NCBI GenBank assembly: GCA_029244985.1
Contig: JAQWQD010000067.1
Location: 1-37,653, forward strand
DNA from: Gammaproteobacteria bacterium
Lineage (GTDB): Bacteria > Pseudomonadota > Gammaproteobacteria > Pseudomonadales > Pseudohongiellaceae
Direction of reading: 5' to 3'
DNA: 37,653 nucleotides
How positions within the stretch are numbered: the first letter of the stretch is position 1; each line of letters opens with the position of its first letter. A program made the translations under genes and the position numbers. This document shows, piece by piece, positions 28,493 to 36,842 of this stretch. Below the pieces are notes generated by a model. It was not told the DNA's origin. It saw only the letters and a list, made by a program, of their open reading frames with translations, and did not search any database.

Positions 28493-30169
28493 TTAAGCGG
28501 CGGCATGTTGTTCCTGCAATAATTGACTTGCGGCACCCATAAACGCATTCAGGGATGAGGCGATGATATCCTTACTTATGGCGACGCCGCTATAACGTCG
28601 GCCTTCGCAACGTATTTGAATATAAGTTGCAGCTTCAGCATCTGCGCCTTGACCCAGGGCATGTTCGCCATATTCCATGATTTCAAAGTCAATATTTATT
28701 GCTTTTTTCAATGCTTCAACGAAGGCATCAAGTACACCGTTGCCTTCTCCGCTAATAGCAATATCTTTGCCAAAGTAATCTATATTCGCCTTGAAAGTCT
28801 CTCGTCCTTCTTGTTTTTCAATGGTGAAATTTTCCAAGCTGATGACTTTCTCATTATTAAGATAGTGACTATTAAACAACTCCCATATTTCATCTGGGTT
28901 AATTTCACCACCGAGCTCCTCTGTAACTTTTTGTACGACACGACTAAATTCTATTTGCAGCCAGCGGGGTAATTGGAAGCCAAATTTGCTTGCTAACACA
29001 TAAGCGACACCACCCTTGCCTGACTGACTATTTACTCGGATTACATCTTGATAAGTACGACCAATATCTCGAGGATCGATTGGTAGGTACGCGACCTCCC
29101 AAGGAGCACCCTCCTCATAGATATCTAAGCACTTCTTAATCGCATCCTGGTGCGAACCAGAAAATGCAGTAAAGACCAAGTCGCCAGAATAAGCTTGACG
29201 GGGATGCACATTTATTTGAGTGCACTCTCTAACTATTGACACGATGCGATCCATGTCGTGCAAATCCAGCTTGGGGTCAATGCCCTGGCTATAGAGATTC
29301 ATTGCCATTACCACAATATCCATATTACCGGTACGCTCTCCATTGCCCAGCAAAGTGCCTTCTACTCGCTGAGCCCCACCCATTACTGCGAGCTCAGCAG
29401 CTGCCACAGCGCAGGCACGATCATTATGAGTATGCAAAGATATGATAACCGAATCGCGATTTTTAATATTACGACAAAACCACTCTACTTGATCTGCATA
29501 AATATTAGGCGTAGCCATTTCTACAGTAGAGGGTAAATTAATAATGCTTGGCTTTTCAGGTGTTGGTTGCCAAACTTCATTTACGGCATCACACACCTCA
29601 ACAGCGAAATCCACTTCAGTGCCAGTAAAACTTTCCGGCGAATATTCAAAAGTCCATTCTGTTTCTGCTTGCAGCGCTGCACACTTTTTAACTTCTTTGG
29701 CACCATTAACCGCAATTTCTACAATCCCAGCTTTGTCAGTTCTAAAAACTTTCTCTCTTTGTACAATGGAAGTGGAATTATAGACATGAAGAATTGCTTT
29801 AGTTGCCCCTTTTAATGATTCAAAAGTACGTTGTATTAGTTCGGCTCTGGCCTGAGTCAATACCTGGATGGTGACATCATCTGGAATTCTATTTTCTTCT
29901 ATAAGACTGCGTACGAAATCAAAATCAGGCTGCGAAGCTGCGGGAAATCCAACTTCAATTTCCTTGAAACCAACTTCAACTAGCAGGCTAAACATCTTTT
30001 TTTTCTGGGAGACAGACATAGGCTCAATCAATGCCTGATTTCCGTCACGCAGATCAACGCTACACCAAGTCGGCGCTTCTTTAATCACATTGGCCGGCCA
30101 CGTACGATCACTAATATCGATCTGCTGAAAGGGTTTGTACTTTCTATGATCGAATCGATTTCTATCCAT
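28493..30169 (-). CDS. leuA: 2-isopropylmalate synthase (long type)
   Basis: The 558-residue enzyme catalyses the first step of leucine synthesis, condensing acetyl-CoA with 2-oxoisovalerate. The barrel has WCSVDLRDGNQAL near residue 36, the EVGFPAASQPDFDF segment, the metal-binding SLHTHNDRACAVAAAELAV region and GTLLGNGERTGN. The C-terminal LeuA dimer domain provides leucine feedback. The length and the N-terminus (FDHRKYKPFQQIDISDRTWP) place it in the long LeuA type known from Pseudomonas and actinobacteria. The upstream 330 bases are structured and shared with the divergent Lrp/AsnC regulator. Confidence 0.96.
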   Translation of the reverse strand: MDRNRFDHRKYKPFQQIDISDRTWPANVIKEAPTWCSVDLRDGNQALIEPMSVSQKKKMFSLLVEVGFKEIEVGFPAASQPDFDFVRSLIEENRIPDDVTIQVLTQARAELIQRTFESLKGATKAILHVYNSTSIVQREKVFRTDKAGIVEIAVNGAKEVKKCAALQAETEWTFEYSPESFTGTEVDFAVEVCDAVNEVWQPTPEKPSIINLPSTVEMATPNIYADQVEWFCRNIKNRDSVIISLHTHNDRACAVAAAELAVMGGAQRVEGTLLGNGERTGNMDIVVMAMNLYSQGIDPKLDLHDMDRIVSIVRECTQINVHPRQAYSGDLVFTAFSGSHQDAIKKCLDIYEEGAPWEVAYLPIDPRDIGRTYQDVIRVNSQSGKGGVAYVLASKFGFQLPRWLQIEFSRVVQKVTEELGGEINPDEIWELFNSHYLNNEKVISLENFTIEKQEGRETFKANIDYFGKDIAISGEGNGVLDAFVEALKKAINIDFEIMEYGEHALGQGADAEAATYIQIRCEGRRYSGVAISKDIIASSLNAFMGAASQLLQEQHAAA

Positions 30170-30205
30170 CAGATTGCTCCTAGCTTTGCCAACGCAAGCA
30201 GATTC

Positions 30206-30256
30206 TTACGCGGGCTCCCAGACCATAATGCTTGCACTACAGAAGTGCTTATCCAT
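30206..30256 (-). other. Possible 16-codon upstream frame in the leuA leader
   Basis: The minus-strand frame MDKHFCSASIMVWEPA ends 37 bases before leuA. It contains no leucine codons, and its nearest GGAG is about 14 bases upstream. A small hairpin (30234-30248) falls inside it. It may be chance. Confidence 0.2.
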
Positions 30257-30293
30257 TTGACGTTATTGCTCCGACCTTTTTGAGGTTGCTGTC

Positions 30294-30330
30294 GCGGCGC
30301 TTGGGCCTGTTTAACCCTTATCCAAGCCGC
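30294..30330 (-). promoter_or_regulatory. Long-range hairpin upstream of leuA
   Basis: On the minus strand GCGGCTTGG and CCAAGCGCCGC pair over nine positions with a two-base bulge, around a 17-base loop. It lies about 125-160 bases before the leuA start and is followed by a small ACCT/AGGT hairpin. This could be a folded leader that controls leuA. I do not recognise a known riboswitch. Confidence 0.35.
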
Positions 30331-30500
30331 CAGCTCGGGTATCAGAACTATAGTAAAATATCTGTAGTTATTCTACACACTTATTCTATTAAATTAAGTG
30401 TTTCTTAGTTAAGATAACTATAATATATTTAATTTGTGTTTATTTTCTCTAAATTTAATTATATCATAAGATTTTCTATCTAATTTAAATCAAATTTCTT
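30331..30500. other. AT-rich divergent promoter region
   Basis: This stretch between the leuA leader and the Lrp/AsnC gene is extremely rich in A and T, with several TTAA and TATAAT-like words. That makes individual promoter calls unreliable. It is a natural site for Lrp-type binding. Confidence 0.4.
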
Positions 30501-30980
30501 ATGATTCTAGATAAGTTGGATACCCGCATCCTGCAGAAGCTGCAGAAAAATGGAGCTGTCTCTAACTTAGAACTGGCAGAGGCAATAGGTCTTTCACCAA
30601 CACCTTGCGCTAGACGAGTAAAACAATTGAGGGACCTGGGAATTATTGATCGACAGGTAACATTGCTAAATGCTTCCAAACTAGAATTAAAACTTACCGC
30701 TCTAATCCAAATAAGCATGGATAGACACACACCAGATCGATTCGAAATTTTTGAAGAAAAGGTGAAAAGCTATCCCGAGGTAATTGAATGCCTACTAATC
30801 ACAGGTCTGTCAGCAGACTACCAATTAAAAGTTGTTGTACCAGACATGGAGTATTATCAAGAGTTCTTATTGAACAAAATTACTCGCATTGAGGGTGTTA
30901 CTGATGTGCATTCCAGCTTCATTTTGCGAGAAGTCATAAATTCTACAGAACTTCCACTGAACCATATACAGCACAAATAA
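30501..30980 (+). CDS. Lrp/AsnC-family transcription regulator
   Basis: The 159-residue regulator has the family layout: an N-terminal winged helix-turn-helix (LDKLDTRILQKLQKNG, SNLELAEAIGLSPTPCARRVKQL) and a C-terminal ligand-binding and oligomerisation domain (VIECLLITGLSADYQLKVVVPDMEYYQEFL). It is divergent from leuA, and such regulators often control the neighbouring gene in response to an amino acid, so leucine-linked control of leuA is a reasonable guess. The stop codon directly abuts the stop of the response regulator on the other strand. Confidence 0.93.
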   Translation: MILDKLDTRILQKLQKNGAVSNLELAEAIGLSPTPCARRVKQLRDLGIIDRQVTLLNASKLELKLTALIQISMDRHTPDRFEIFEEKVKSYPEVIECLLITGLSADYQLKVVVPDMEYYQEFLLNKITRIEGVTDVHSSFILREVINSTELPLNHIQHK

Positions 30981-31799
30981 CTAAAAAAAGTGTTTAACTT
31001 TCCCTTTGTAAGATCTACTCATCTTTAATGATGAACCACAACTCAGGGTTAAATGAAATTCACCATTGATATGGGATGAGACCTTTTCCACTCGCTCTGT
31101 ATTTACGATAGTGGATCGGTGCACTCTTTGAAAAATCGAAGGGTCGAGTTTGGCTTCTAGCTCCTTCATGGTTGTGCGCATGATATGAGTTTCATTTTTC
31201 GCATGCACACACATGTAGTCTCCAGCCGCATCGATCCAATCGATATCCTTAACCGGCACGAATGTAATTGACGACCCATCCTTTATTGCAAGACGATCAG
31301 CGCGATCGACAATGTCTTCCTCACTATCAAGCAGCTCTCCAATAGCCGAAGCCGACTTCCCAGTAAGGCTTACTGCCAGCTCCAGTAATTTCTGCTTCTC
31401 AGGGACAGCAATCTTTTGCTCCCTTTGCTGTTTAGTGCGATCGATGGCTCTTGCCAAACGCTCTCCTTCAACAGGCTTTAACAAATAATCGATTGCATGC
31501 ACTTTAAATGCATCTATCGCAAAAGCATCGTAAGCTGTCACGAAAATTACCATTGGCATAACATCGCTTTGCACTTCATTGATTACTTCAAAGCCAGTCA
31601 TACCTGGCATTTGAATATCGAGAAATACGACATCTGGCTCATACTCTATTATGGCAGCAATAGCCTCTTTCCCATTCCGGCACTCTGCTACGATTTCAAG
31701 GTCTTCATATTGCTCAATGCGCATAGACAGCCCTTGTCGCGCCAGCTCTTCATCATCAACAATAATTGCTTTCAATTTTTGTGATTCACTCTGATTCAT
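30981..31799 (-). CDS. LytTR-family response regulator
   Basis: The 272-residue protein has a receiver domain (IIVDDEELARQG, phosphorylated Asp61 in VVFLDIQMPG, then VTAYDAFAIDAFKVHAIDYLLKP). A linker and a C-terminal LytTR DNA-binding domain follow (about 165-270, with DIDWIDAAGDYMCVHAK and FQRVHRSTIVN). It resembles AlgR. It overlaps the kinase gene by 14 bases, so the two form a coupled two-component system. The signal and targets cannot be read from the sequence. Confidence 0.94.
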   Translation of the reverse strand: MNQSESQKLKAIIVDDEELARQGLSMRIEQYEDLEIVAECRNGKEAIAAIIEYEPDVVFLDIQMPGMTGFEVINEVQSDVMPMVIFVTAYDAFAIDAFKVHAIDYLLKPVEGERLARAIDRTKQQREQKIAVPEKQKLLELAVSLTGKSASAIGELLDSEEDIVDRADRLAIKDGSSITFVPVKDIDWIDAAGDYMCVHAKNETHIMRTTMKELEAKLDPSIFQRVHRSTIVNTERVEKVSSHINGEFHLTLSCGSSLKMSRSYKGKVKHFF

Positions 31800-32880
31800 A
31801 AGGAATTACCACTGTAACTTTAAGGCCCCTAGGCTTGGTATTTGCAAACACTAATTTATGGTCATTTCCGTAAATTTCTTTCAAACGGTTCCTAATATTA
31901 CTGATACCTACTCCTTTGGAAAGAGACAATCTTGCCTCAGCGTCTTCCTCAGGTAATCCAGGACCGTCATCGGTGACATCAAGAGTCAAAAAATTCCCGT
32001 TTTCGCGAGCTCTTATAGTAATCGTACCTCCAGATTCGACCTTAGTAATACCATGTTTAATTGAATTTTCGATAATCGGCTGCAGCAGCATTGTTGGCAC
32101 TAATGCCACTTGTGCGCTCACTTCTATATCGAACTGTAATTTTAATCGCTCTGCAAAACGAACTTTCTCGATATCCAAATAAAGCTTAGAAGTCTCTAGC
32201 TCATGAGCCAGGCTTACCCGATCTAAGGGAGAGTGATCGAGAGAGTATCGAAGAAACTTACTTAACTTTGTCACCATTTCATTCGCTTGATCAGTTGTCT
32301 TGGAGAGGACAAGCGTCGAAATAGCGTTCAGCGTGTTAAACAAAAAATGTGGATTGAGTTGGTAACGCAACATTAATAATTGAGCTTCATGGGCTAGAGC
32401 TTCAGACCGTAATACCTTTTCCCGCTCTAACTGGAGAAGTAGCATTAATTTGATAACAAAATAAAGCCCTCCCCATATGAAAAAAACGGGATACGTTAGA
32501 TCTAAAATAGCATCGAATGGTTCCTGAGGAATTACTCCAGAACTCGCGAGCCCCGCCCAATCTAGGGAAACCATTCGCCCAGCAGTAACAATTAAAACTG
32601 GCCACAATACCGAGGCTATAGAAATAGATAGCAAACACATCAATGAGCGAACTATGAGGCGAAACCCAGATACAAGATTAAACAAATACCGAAGCCCTGA
32701 GGATAATATGAACCCAAGAGCCGCTATGGAGAAATAACTTACAGAGCGGGCAAAAAGATAACTGTTTGGTTCAAAAGCAAAGGTGCCCGCAACCAAAAGG
32801 CTAAACCAAATCGACCAACCCGCTATCTGGTAAGACCAAAACGGATTGCCTCTTATCACCGCCAAAGCATTATTTTTCAT
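31786..32880 (-). CDS. LytS/AlgZ-type sensor histidine kinase
   Basis: The 364-residue membrane kinase has four hydrophobic segments in the first 150 residues and no extracytoplasmic sensor domain. A His_kinase domain follows, with LRYQLNPHFLFNTLNAI (His178), and then an ATPase domain with IIENSIKHGI, DVTDDGPGLPEED and GVGISNIRNRLKEIYG. It phosphorylates the overlapping LytTR regulator. A truncated relative of its N-terminus lies upstream at 33322-33646. No clear ribosome binding site precedes the ATG. Confidence 0.93.
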   Translation of the reverse strand: MKNNALAVIRGNPFWSYQIAGWSIWFSLLVAGTFAFEPNSYLFARSVSYFSIAALGFILSSGLRYLFNLVSGFRLIVRSLMCLLSISIASVLWPVLIVTAGRMVSLDWAGLASSGVIPQEPFDAILDLTYPVFFIWGGLYFVIKLMLLLQLEREKVLRSEALAHEAQLLMLRYQLNPHFLFNTLNAISTLVLSKTTDQANEMVTKLSKFLRYSLDHSPLDRVSLAHELETSKLYLDIEKVRFAERLKLQFDIEVSAQVALVPTMLLQPIIENSIKHGITKVESGGTITIRARENGNFLTLDVTDDGPGLPEEDAEARLSLSKGVGISNIRNRLKEIYGNDHKLVFANTKPRGLKVTVVIPYESE

Positions 32881-32919
32881 CTTTTGTAGGATAATCCGAT
32901 AGCACTTGCATTGAAATCT

Positions 32920-33321
32920 CTACGGTAACAAAGCTGAAACCCATTCTTTCTCTTCCTTAAACTCTACTTCGGTTTTTTTGATTAGCTCTCGACTCAGATC
33001 GTTAATTGAAAGCCCTTTAACCACCGAGTTACTTCTTCCCTCACAAGTAACTGGAAAAGAGAATACCAGCCCCTCCTCAACATCGTAACTTCCATCACTA
33101 TATATTCCCATACTAACCATCCCCCCATTTGTTCCACTCACCCAATCACGCATATGCTCTATAGTTGCATTGACTGCAGAAGCCGCGCTGGATAAACCCC
33201 TGGCCTTAATAATGGCTGCCCCTCGCTGTTGCACGGTGGGGATTAAGTTTTCGACAATCCAAGAAGCTTCGACCAAATCAGTTGCTGGCTGACCGGCTAC
33301 CATGCAGTATTGATGGATTCG
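32920..33321 (-). pseudogene. Truncated second malate dehydrogenase, C-terminal half only
   Basis: From about HQYCMVAGQP to the end (about 130 codons) this frame aligns with residues 196-325 of the intact mdh at 33740. It shares [20 protein letters not shown] and [11 protein letters not shown], and the long frame is intact. The NAD-binding half and the catalytic Asp-His-Arg residues are absent. The reading frame continues upstream into kinase-derived sequence in the wrong frame and has only a TTG start, so it cannot encode an active enzyme. I infer a remnant of a second mdh copy fused by deletion to the kinase fragment. Confidence 0.8.
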
Positions 33322-33646
33322 GTGTCTAAAAAAAAGAGCTCTAAAAAGTCCAAAGTTAGCTGCCAAAATACGGCCGCGAGTAAAGAGCCAAACCCAGCAA
33401 TAAAAAACGCAGTATGAATCCCCTATTCCAAGCGAGACGATAAAGAAGACGAAGAACCGAGGTTAAAATTACAGCGACCACTGCGCTGCTTACATATACA
33501 GATGCAAGTGGAATCAAGTATCCGGTGGTGGGCGGGTTAAATAAAAGACTTAACAAAAGGAGTATTACGACAACACCAGCCCAACCTACAAACTGGAAAA
33601 CCCAGAATTGATTGCGTCTGATTCTAGTAAGAGAGGCAAAACTCAT
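33322..33646 (-). pseudogene. Truncated LytS-type kinase N-terminus
   Basis: The first 96 codons (33356-33646) align with the start of the intact kinase at 32880. Shared positions include IR-N-FW--Q--GW, YL and ILTSVLRLLYRL against ILSSGLRYLFNL. The frame then stops. A shift of one base near 33381-33383, in a short T run, continues the match as LLAAVFWQLTLDF until the mdh fragment begins. All kinase catalytic parts are missing. The ATG keeps an AGGA seven bases upstream, so a short membrane peptide could still be made. Confidence 0.75.
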
Positions 33647-33739
33647 AGTTAGTCCTATACCCCAAAATAATTTGTGCTTTTCTTAGCCTGCATACAAATG
33701 CTGACTTGTATCACAAATCCTTCAAGCCGAATTAGCTAT

Positions 33740-34717
33740 TCACGGGAGTAACCCAGCTATCGCATCTCTTTCGCCCTTCAACTCCTGCTCTGTCTCAGAC
33801 ATGAGTCCTCGACTAAAATCGTTTATACCTAAACCCTGGACAATTTCATAACGCCCATCTACGCAGGTTACAGGGAAAGAGTAGATCAATCCTTCTTCGA
33901 TGCCATAACTCCCATCGCTGTATATTCCCATACTTACTATCTTTCCGTCAGTCCCTAGAGCCCAATCCCGCATGTGTTCTATTGCAGCATTTGCGGCAGA
34001 AGCGGCACTTGATAGGCCTCGCGCCTTAATAATAGCTGCCCCGCGCTGTTGCACAGTAGGAATAAATTCATTAGAAACCCAAGCTTGCTTCACCAGCTCA
34101 TAGGCATTCGTGCCGCCAACAGAGCAATGATGAAGGTCTGGGTATTGAGTAGCTGAATGATTTCCCCAAATAATCATGCCATTGATATCGGTATTATGAT
34201 TTTCAGTCTTGTTTGCAAGTTGCGCAATCGCGCGATTGTGATCCAGACGCGTCATGGCGGTAAATTGACCGGGTTCCAAATCTGGAGCATTGCGATAGGC
34301 GATCAACGCGTTGGTATTCGCCGGATTACCTACAACCAGAACTTTAACGTCACGGCTAGCTACTTTATTTATAGCATTGCCTTGTAAAGAAAAAATTTGA
34401 GCATTCGCTTCAAGCAGATCTTTGCGCTCCATTCCAGGTCCGCGCGGCCTGGCGCCTACCAGCACACAATAATCCGCATCTTTAAATGCCACTTCAGGAT
34501 TATCGCTTTGCACGATTCCTGCAACCAATGGAAAAGCACAATCTTCGATTTCCATCACAGTGCCCTGTAACGCTTCCAAAGCAGGGGTAATCTCAAGTAA
34601 CTGAAGAATAATGGGCTGATCAGTACCCAGCATTTCTCCAGCTGCCAATCTAAATAAGAGCGAATAACTAATTTGTCCTGCTGCTCCGGTGACAGCAACG
34701 CGCACGGGTGCTTTCAT
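33740..34717 (-). CDS. mdh: Malate dehydrogenase (NAD)
   Basis: The 325-residue enzyme of the TCA cycle oxidises malate to oxaloacetate. It has the nucleotide-binding [10 protein letters not shown] (11-20), the substrate-binding arginines in [26 protein letters not shown], the catalytic pair from MTRLDHNRA (Asp159, Arg162) and [10 protein letters not shown] (His187), and the C-terminal [14 protein letters not shown]. It belongs to the cytosolic-type MDH group found in many proteobacteria. An extended -10-like TGATATACT (34784-34792, minus) lies about 70 bases before the start. Confidence 0.96.
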   Translation of the reverse strand: MKAPVRVAVTGAAGQISYSLLFRLAAGEMLGTDQPIILQLLEITPALEALQGTVMEIEDCAFPLVAGIVQSDNPEVAFKDADYCVLVGARPRGPGMERKDLLEANAQIFSLQGNAINKVASRDVKVLVVGNPANTNALIAYRNAPDLEPGQFTAMTRLDHNRAIAQLANKTENHNTDINGMIIWGNHSATQYPDLHHCSVGGTNAYELVKQAWVSNEFIPTVQQRGAAIIKARGLSSAASAANAAIEHMRDWALGTDGKIVSMGIYSDGSYGIEEGLIYSFPVTCVDGRYEIVQGLGINDFSRGLMSETEQELKGERDAIAGLLP

Positions 34718-34871
34718 TATCTAAAAGTCCTTCTATAGTTTTAAAAATTAAGCGGTTTGAATGAATCTGATACAGAGCCGGGTAGTATATCAGAATATCC
34801 TTCGGGATGAGATGCTGTCTTACAGCTTTGAATCAAAAGTCTCCGATATGCGATAGTTCTCTCAATACTAT

Positions 34872-35915
34872 TTAGTAAATAAACATAGCGTCGCCATAAC
34901 TAAAAAATCGGTAGCGCTGCCGAATAGCTTCTGCATAAGCATCAAGTATAACTTTTTTTGAACTAAACGCACTTACTAACATGAGCAATGTAGATTCCGG
35001 CAAATGAAAATTGGTAATCATTGCGTCGACTATTTGAAACTTATACCCCGGATAAATAAAAATAGCCGTCTCTTTTCGAGTCGCCTTTAGTCTGCCATCC
35101 TCTACCGCACTTTCTAAACATCGAACGCTTGTTGTACCTACAGCAATTACTCTTCCCCCTTTCTCCCTGCATTGCTCCACTTTATTACAGACAGAAGCGT
35201 CTAACTCAATAAACTCTCTATGCATTCGATGTTCTTCCAAGTTTTTAACTCTAACCGGCTGAAAAGTTCCCGCGCCAACATGAAGCGTAAGAAAAGCTGT
35301 ATTAATGCCATTCCCAACAAGATTCGATATCAGTGAGCGGTCAAAATGCAACCCCGCTGTAGGAGCAGCCACTGCACCTTCTTTAGTTGCATAAATTGTC
35401 TGATAGCGGTTTAGATCTAATGCTTCCTCTTGCCTTCTAATGTAAGGCGGTAGCGGCATATAACCATGGGGAAATAATGATTGACTAAGACTAATCTCGC
35501 TGCCGAACTGAATTTTAAAGAAACCCTCTTCTAGATCTAGCACGGTAGCAACAAGAGAATCCTCGGGCTGCTCAGTATTCTTAGCGTAAAAAAACAATTT
35601 ACTCCCGATTTTGGGGGATTTACTCGCTTTAATCTGAGCCAATAAGCAATTGTCGGACATTATTCGTTCAACCAAGATTTCTATCTTTCCTCCTGTCTCC
35701 TTTTCGCCAAAAAACCTAGCAGGAATAACTTTCGTATTATTGAAAACCAGCAAGTCATTTGGTCTCAAATAATTCAATAAATCAGTAAAATACTTGTGTG
35801 CCATTTCACCAGAAACAGAATTAAGACACAGTAAACGACTGGAGGTACGAACGTCAGATGGGTAGTCAGCAATCAACTCATCTGGCAATTCATAAGAAAA
35901 TTCACTTACTTTCAT
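34872..35915 (-). CDS. queA: S-adenosylmethionine:tRNA ribosyltransferase-isomerase
   Basis: QueA adds the ribosyl group of SAM to preQ1 in tRNA to make epoxyqueuosine. The protein has the family N-terminus MKVSEFSYELPDELIADYP, NDLLVFNNTKVIPARFFG, the central AAPTAGLHFD and HVGAGTFQPV motifs, and VGTTSVRCLES. I start at ATG 35915 (347 residues) by family alignment; the frame opens four codons earlier at 35927. Neither has a clear binding site. In many gammaproteobacteria tgt follows directly; here mdh follows instead. tRNA-Leu lies upstream, as in Pseudomonas. Confidence 0.96.
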   Translation of the reverse strand: MKVSEFSYELPDELIADYPSDVRTSSRLLCLNSVSGEMAHKYFTDLLNYLRPNDLLVFNNTKVIPARFFGEKETGGKIEILVERIMSDNCLLAQIKASKSPKIGSKLFFYAKNTEQPEDSLVATVLDLEEGFFKIQFGSEISLSQSLFPHGYMPLPPYIRRQEEALDLNRYQTIYATKEGAVAAPTAGLHFDRSLISNLVGNGINTAFLTLHVGAGTFQPVRVKNLEEHRMHREFIELDASVCNKVEQCREKGGRVIAVGTTSVRCLESAVEDGRLKATRKETAIFIYPGYKFQIVDAMITNFHLPESTLLMLVSAFSSKKVILDAYAEAIRQRYRFFSYGDAMFIY

Positions 35916-36025
35916 AGATGGTAGCATCGTCTGAATTATCGAAAACGAAGCCTATAGAAATAGTTATAAAGGATAAAGGGTTGGGGGTTATTATTTGCTT
36001 ACTTAGGAACTGCAGGCAGGTTTCA

Positions 36026-36053
36026 TTGCGCTACAATTCGCAATTGGTATAAT
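36026..36053 (+). promoter_or_regulatory. Promoter of tRNA-Leu with GC-rich discriminator
   Basis: TTGCGC (36026-36031) and a perfect TATAAT (36048-36053) are 16 bases apart. GCCGGCGCGG follows, the kind of discriminator found at stringently controlled stable RNA promoters. The remaining region 35916-36151 holds only a roughly 90-base tRNA leader with a palindromic CTCCGCGGAG. Confidence 0.65.
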
Positions 36054-36151
36054 GCCGGCGCGGTAGCCTCAGAATACTAAAAGACTCCGCGGAGGCATAG
36101 CTTAGGTCCTCTGGGAATTGAATCTGGGACTAATGTTTATAATTGAATACT

Positions 36152-36238
36152 GCCAGCGTGGTGAAATTGGTAGACACGATGGATTCAAAATCCATTGCCT
36201 TCACGGGCGTGGCGGTTCGAGTCCGCCCGCTGGTACCA
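36152..36238 (+). tRNA. tRNA-Leu(CAA)
   Basis: The 87-base gene folds as a class II tRNA. The acceptor GCCAGCG pairs with CGCTGGT (first pair G-U). The D arm is TGGTGAAATTGGTAGACAC, the anticodon loop is TTCAAAA with CAA at the wobble position onward, and a long variable arm and the T loop GTTCGAGTC follow. The terminal CCA is encoded. The CAA anticodon reads UUG. Confidence 0.95.
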
Positions 36239-36300
36239 GTCATTCATTTAAACACTTCTAGATTTATCTAATCCCTTCTGATCAGGCCTTTATAGCCCAA

Positions 36301-36339
36301 TAAATCCGAATTAGCAGCAACAGAAAAGTCGAGCAGGGT
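36301..36339. repeat. Repeat A, left copy
   Basis: This segment matches 37306-37345: TAAATCC, a variable core of four or five bases, an exact 17-base TAGCAGCAACAGAAAAG, then GAG-N-AGGGT. It ends immediately before the stop codon of the SnoaL-like gene. Confidence 0.8.
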
Positions 36340-36798
36340 CTACTGCATTTCCATTGTGTAGTCGTACCAATCGACGATTTTTCCGTCCCGGATGAAGAAT
36401 ACCCCGACGCCGTGCCAGGTGTTAATTGAAAAATTCGAAAAATAGTCGATCCGCTCATTAATTACCATCGGTCCTCGAGCAAACGTTTCTAGTACCTCGA
36501 AACGGTCAACGTTGTTAATGATCGTTTGAATGCGTTCTGATACGGCGTCTTTGCCATCTGCCAGTGCCATCGTCTCCATCATTCGGTATGCACTGTCTTC
36601 GGCAAAAAATACCATAATGTTGTCGAGATCATTGCTGGACCACGCTTCGCAAAATTCGTTCACAAGCTGGATATTAGCCTGCTCTCCAGCTGTTGGCTCC
36701 GCTGCGCTAACTGAGGGAGCAATGCCAGCGAGAGCCATTGCGCCAGCACCTGCAGCTAAAAAACCTCGGCGACCCATTGTTGCCCTTGTCGTTGTCAT
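36340..36798 (-). CDS. Tat-exported SnoaL / limonene-epoxide-hydrolase-like protein
   Basis: From ATG 36798 (AGGAG ten bases upstream) the 152-residue product starts with a Tat signal: MGRRGFLAAGAGA (Arg10-Arg11) to about SVSAAEP. The mature domain is a SnoaL/NTF2-like fold (NEFCEAWSSNDLDNIMVFFAEDSAYRMM split over two segments). The hydrolase triad of limonene-1,2-epoxide hydrolases seems present as Arg116, Asp118 (NERIDYF) and Asp146 (DWYDYT). Tyr71 is present, but the companion Asn of that family appears replaced by Met73. An epoxide or related hydrolase is plausible; the substrate is unknown. It sits between halves of a repeat found intact upstream. Confidence 0.75.
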   Translation of the reverse strand: MTTTRATMGRRGFLAAGAGAMALAGIAPSVSAAEPTAGEQANIQLVNEFCEAWSSNDLDNIMVFFAEDSAYRMMETMALADGKDAVSERIQTIINNVDRFEVLETFARGPMVINERIDYFSNFSINTWHGVGVFFIRDGKIVDWYDYTMEMQ

Positions 36799-36819
36799 GT
36801 TCTTATCTCTCCTGCGCAA

Positions 36820-36842
36820 ATTGTTGTTAGAAGCTTGTTCAT
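36820..36842. repeat. Repeat B, left copy
   Basis: ATTGTTGTTAG then AAGC then TTGTTCA matches 37347-37369 at 20 of 23 positions. It overlaps the stop codon of the membrane protein gene. Confidence 0.7.

Noticed and set aside
30206..30256. Leucine attenuation peptide for leuA
   Set aside because: The only short frame in the leader has no leucine codons and a poorly placed ribosome binding site, so classical attenuation is unsupported.
33356..33646. A genuine 96-residue membrane protein gene
   Set aside because: It aligns with the N-terminus of the neighbouring kinase, and the similarity continues in another frame after its stop, so a broken kinase copy explains it better.
36060..36150. A degenerate second tRNA upstream of tRNA-Leu
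   Set aside because: Fragments such as GAATTGAATCT recall a T arm, but no acceptor stem or anticodon stem can be formed, so I read it as tRNA leader.
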